Source of the DNA: JBOFLG01 sp051657745
GTDB taxonomy: Bacteria; Actinomycetota; Actinomycetes; Actinomycetales; Dermatophilaceae
Length of the DNA stretch: 7,500 bases
Assembly (NCBI GenBank): GCA_051657745.1
Contig: JBOFLG010000069.1
Location: 1 to 7,500, forward strand
Reading direction: 5' to 3'
The translations under genes and the position numbers were made by a program. Shown piece after piece: positions 5,309-7,500 of this stretch (position 1 is its first letter; every line of letters begins with the position of its first letter). Under the pieces are notes generated by a model, which did not search any database, was not told where the DNA came from, and was given only the letters and a program-made list of their open reading frames with translations.

Positions 5309-7293
5309 TGTCCGGTGATCGGATGCCGAGCAGCCGGCTCCGGCGGGCGGCCGCGGTCGTCGCGGCGACGGTGGCCCTGGTGTTCGTCCTTCCGGGGGCG
5401 GCGACCGCGGCGACCCCGGGTGACCTGCGGGATCCGTTCGGGTGCAAGACCGCCCCGGTCGCGGAGTCACCGACGGATGGGCTGCCGGGGTGGGTGTTGT
5501 CCGCGCCGCGGAACCCGCCGACCGAGGTGGACGGTTCCTCGGGTGCGTCGCTGCTGCAGAACTATGGCGTGGCGGGCCTGTCCTGGTTCACCTTCGACGA
5601 CGACTGCGACCTGGGGGCGGGTGCGGTGACGGAGGCGCCGTCGTCGACCACGGATGCCGTGGCGTCGGCGGCGTTTCTGCCGGCGGTGCTCGCGGCGGCA
5701 GTGACCGCGTCGGCCGGTAACGCGTTCGGAAACCCGGACTGGTTGGACTTCCTCAACCCGGCGATGGAGCAGGTGACGACGGCACTGTCGGAGGCGTTCA
5801 CCGCGCCGTTGATGCCGCTGTTCGTGCTCGTCACCGCGGTGGTGGCGTTGTTGTTCGCCTCGACCGGGCAGGTGTCGAGGGTGCTGCGGTCGCTGGCGTT
5901 TGTGCTGGTCGGCCTCGCGGTCGTGGCCCTGACTGTGGGGTGGCCGGTCGCGGCGGGGACGGTGGTCGACAACACCGTGTCCGGTGTCGTGGTCGGGGTG
6001 CAGGACCGGGTCGTGCCCACTGACACGACTCCGGCGGATCGGGAGCAGCCGGGCTCGGCGTTGGTCGGCAATTTGTACAAGCCGCTGGTGTGGGACACCT
6101 GGCTGCGGGGGCAGCTCGGGTCGGACGACTCCGCGGTGGCCCAACGGCACGGCTACGCCCTGTACGCGGCGCGCACGCTCACCTACGCGCAGAAGGCTGC
6201 GGTGGACCGGGACCCCGGTGGTGCGGGCAAGAAGGTCTACGAGGAGAAGGCGGCCGCGTTCAAGGCGGTGGCGGACCGGATCAAGGCGGAGGACCCGGGC
6301 GCGTACCAGGTGCTGACGTCATCGAACTTCGGGCAGCGGTTCGGGTTGGCGATCGGGTCATGGCTGGTCGCGGCGGCCGCGTTCAGCATCCCGTTCCTGG
6401 CGTTCGTGCTGCTGCTGCTGTGCTTCCTGTATTGGCGATTCACGATCATCCTCGGCCCGGCGTTGGGTGCGGTGATGGCGATGATGCCGGCGGTGGCGCG
6501 GTCGGTCGCTCGCAAGCTGGGGGCGGTCGTCCTGAACACCATCGTGTTCGGCACCGGTGCTGCGGTGTACATCGCGTTGGCGCGGTTCATCCTCGAGGCG
6601 TCCCTGCCGTTCGCCTGGCAGGTGCTCGGGTTGGCGGTGCTCACCGTGGCTGGGTGGCTGATCCTGCATCCGATTCGTGCGTTGACCAAGTTCACCCAGA
6701 TCAACACCCCGGGCTACGACGGGGTGCCGGGCGGCGGCGCGATGCGTAAGGGCGCCCGGTGGGGGGCTCAGTACCTGGTCACCCGAAAAGCGGTGGATGA
6801 CGCCGAGGATGACGAGGATGACGAGGACGCGGAGGAGCGTCGGGCCGGGGGATGGCAGCCGGCCACCGCGGCACCTCGGGGGCGTCGCACGCATCAGTGG
6901 GACGACCCTGGCGACGACGGCCTGTCGGCCACCCGCCGCACCGGCCCGGGCACGTCGGCATCCCCGGTGGTGGTCGACGCCCCGTCGGTCCATTACGTGC
7001 CGGTGCCACGGCGCGGCCGGGATGACGACATCATCGATGCCGAGATCGTCGAGGACACCGCACTGCCGACTCGTCCGACGGTGCGGTTGCTGCCCGCGGT
7101 GCCGGACTCGGTGCCCGCCGATGAGCTACCCGACCCGGCTCGGTTGGGCGTGGCTCTGGAGCCGGCGGGCCGATACGAGCATCCGAGCCGGGATGCCGAA
7201 GACCGAGCCGGGTGGGTGTATTACGACGCCGCCACCAAGACGTTCACCGCTCCCGGTCGGCTGCGCGGCATCGAGTCCCCCGACCGGCCATGA
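5308..7293 (+). CDS. VirB6/TrbL-like polytopic membrane protein of the type IV secretion system
   Basis: The 661-residue protein starts with a signal peptide (RLRR, a hydrophobic run at about 14-30, likely cut near ATAA at 33-36). An extracytoplasmic N-terminal part contains two cysteines (C46, C100) that could form a disulfide. Hydrophobic segments follow at about 120-135 (weak), 166-184, 194-212, 347-372, 377-393, 405-426 and 436-454. A long polar loop at about 222-345, rich in Lys, Glu and Ala, lies between two helix groups and is probably outside the membrane. A roughly 200-residue hydrophilic tail begins after HPIRALTKFTQI and includes the acidic stretch 497-510 (DDAEDDEDDEDAEE). This matches VirB6/TrbL-type inner-membrane channel components in overall plan and operon position, rather than by a diagnostic motif. 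ATG 5308 is preferred: it overlaps the ATPase stop as TGATG and has GGAG 8 bases upstream. GTG 5299 and ATG 5323 are alternatives that keep the signal peptide. Confidence 0.8.
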   Translation: MSGDRMPSSRLRRAAAVVAATVALVFVLPGAATAATPGDLRDPFGCKTAPVAESPTDGLPGWVLSAPRNPPTEVDGSSGASLLQNYGVAGLSWFTFDDDCDLGAGAVTEAPSSTTDAVASAAFLPAVLAAAVTASAGNAFGNPDWLDFLNPAMEQVTTALSEAFTAPLMPLFVLVTAVVALLFASTGQVSRVLRSLAFVLVGLAVVALTVGWPVAAGTVVDNTVSGVVVGVQDRVVPTDTTPADREQPGSALVGNLYKPLVWDTWLRGQLGSDDSAVAQRHGYALYAARTLTYAQKAAVDRDPGGAGKKVYEEKAAAFKAVADRIKAEDPGAYQVLTSSNFGQRFGLAIGSWLVAAAAFSIPFLAFVLLLLCFLYWRFTIILGPALGAVMAMMPAVARSVARKLGAVVLNTIVFGTGAAVYIALARFILEASLPFAWQVLGLAVLTVAGWLILHPIRALTKFTQINTPGYDGVPGGGAMRKGARWGAQYLVTRKAVDDAEDDEDDEDAEERRAGGWQPATAAPRGRRTHQWDDPGDDGLSATRRTGPGTSASPVVVDAPSVHYVPVPRRGRDDDIIDAEIVEDTALPTRPTVRLLPAVPDSVPADELPDPARLGVALEPAGRYEHPSRDAEDRAGWVYYDAATKTFTAPGRLRGIESPDRP

Positions 7294-7500
7294 CCGGGCG
7301 AGCACGTCGCGGCCTGCCCGGGCTGCTCCGCGTCGTCGTCATCCTCGCGGTGGTGGTGATCGCGGTGAGCCTGACCCGCCGGCTCGGTGGCGACGTCGAA
7401 CCCCGGGATGCCGCTGGCGCCGCGCCGATTACGCCCGCCGGCGCCAGCGCCGAGTCGACGGGCCCGCCGTCGACCAGCAGCGTCGCGTCGTCCCCGACAC
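7290..7500 (+). CDS. Single-pass membrane protein, 5' part (runs off the right edge)
   Basis: The first 70 codons encode a short arginine-rich N-terminus (MTGRARRGLPGLLR), one strong membrane helix at about residues 15-28 (VVVILAVVVIAVSL), then an Ala/Ser/Pro/Thr-rich linker continuing to the window edge. The start is set by a 4-base ATGA overlap with the upstream VirB6-like gene; no good Shine-Dalgarno sequence is visible, so it probably depends on translational coupling. A bitopic protein with a low-complexity extracytoplasmic linker in this operon could be a VirB8-like/TcpC-like component or another cell-wall-spanning transfer protein. The visible part carries no domain that decides between these, so the function is left open. 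Confidence 0.7.
   Translation, partial: MTGRARRGLPGLLRVVVILAVVVIAVSLTRRLGGDVEPRDAAGAAPITPAGASAESTGPPSTSSVASSPT

Noticed and set aside
5467..6150. Minus-strand open frame (227 codons) opposite the VirB6-like gene
   Set aside because: His/Arg-rich shadow; the plus strand encodes signal peptide and membrane helices.
1..7500. tRNA genes, CRISPR arrays, insertion sequences or attachment-site duplications
   Set aside because: I found no cloverleaf sequence, regularly spaced repeats, transposase or integrase motifs, or long direct repeats flanking the operon.

Overview
The window is very G+C-rich (about 70% by eye). It reads as an actinobacterial chromosome or large mobile element. Strong Shine-Dalgarno sequences, overlapping genes, actinobacterial-type proteins and heavy use of GATGC/GCATC suggest Microbacteriaceae or a close relative; the family is an inference, the phylum is fairly safe.

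Two unrelated units lie back to back. On the minus strand, from 1471 to the left edge, is the first 490 codons of cobN, the large subunit of the aerobic cobaltochelatase of vitamin B12 synthesis. Its leader (about 1508-1632, minus) is a cobalamin riboswitch, recognisable by its conserved core and B12 box, so cobN is expected to be turned down when B12 is plentiful. A gene-free divergent region (about 1640-1960) separates it from the rest.

On the plus strand from 1961 to the right edge is a tightly packed operon with the signature of an actinobacterial type IV secretion (conjugation) apparatus. It holds a 99-aa two-helix membrane protein (possibly pilin-like), a 119-aa PrgI-like membrane protein, an 893-aa VirB4-type ATPase with Walker A and B motifs, a 661-aa VirB6/TrbL-like polytopic membrane protein with signal peptide and acidic cytoplasmic tail, and the start of a single-pass membrane protein. 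The last four genes are joined by stop/start overlaps (ATGA, TGATG, ATGA), so they are probably co-transcribed and translationally coupled. Together they would form the inner-membrane platform, motor and possibly pilus subunit. Coupling protein, relaxase and peptidoglycan hydrolase are not seen and would be expected beyond the right edge if this is a complete transfer module.

No tRNA or rRNA gene, insertion sequence, CRISPR array or attachment site was found. I see no clearly new system; the most open parts are the small first gene, the tail of the VirB6-like protein and the divergent control region.
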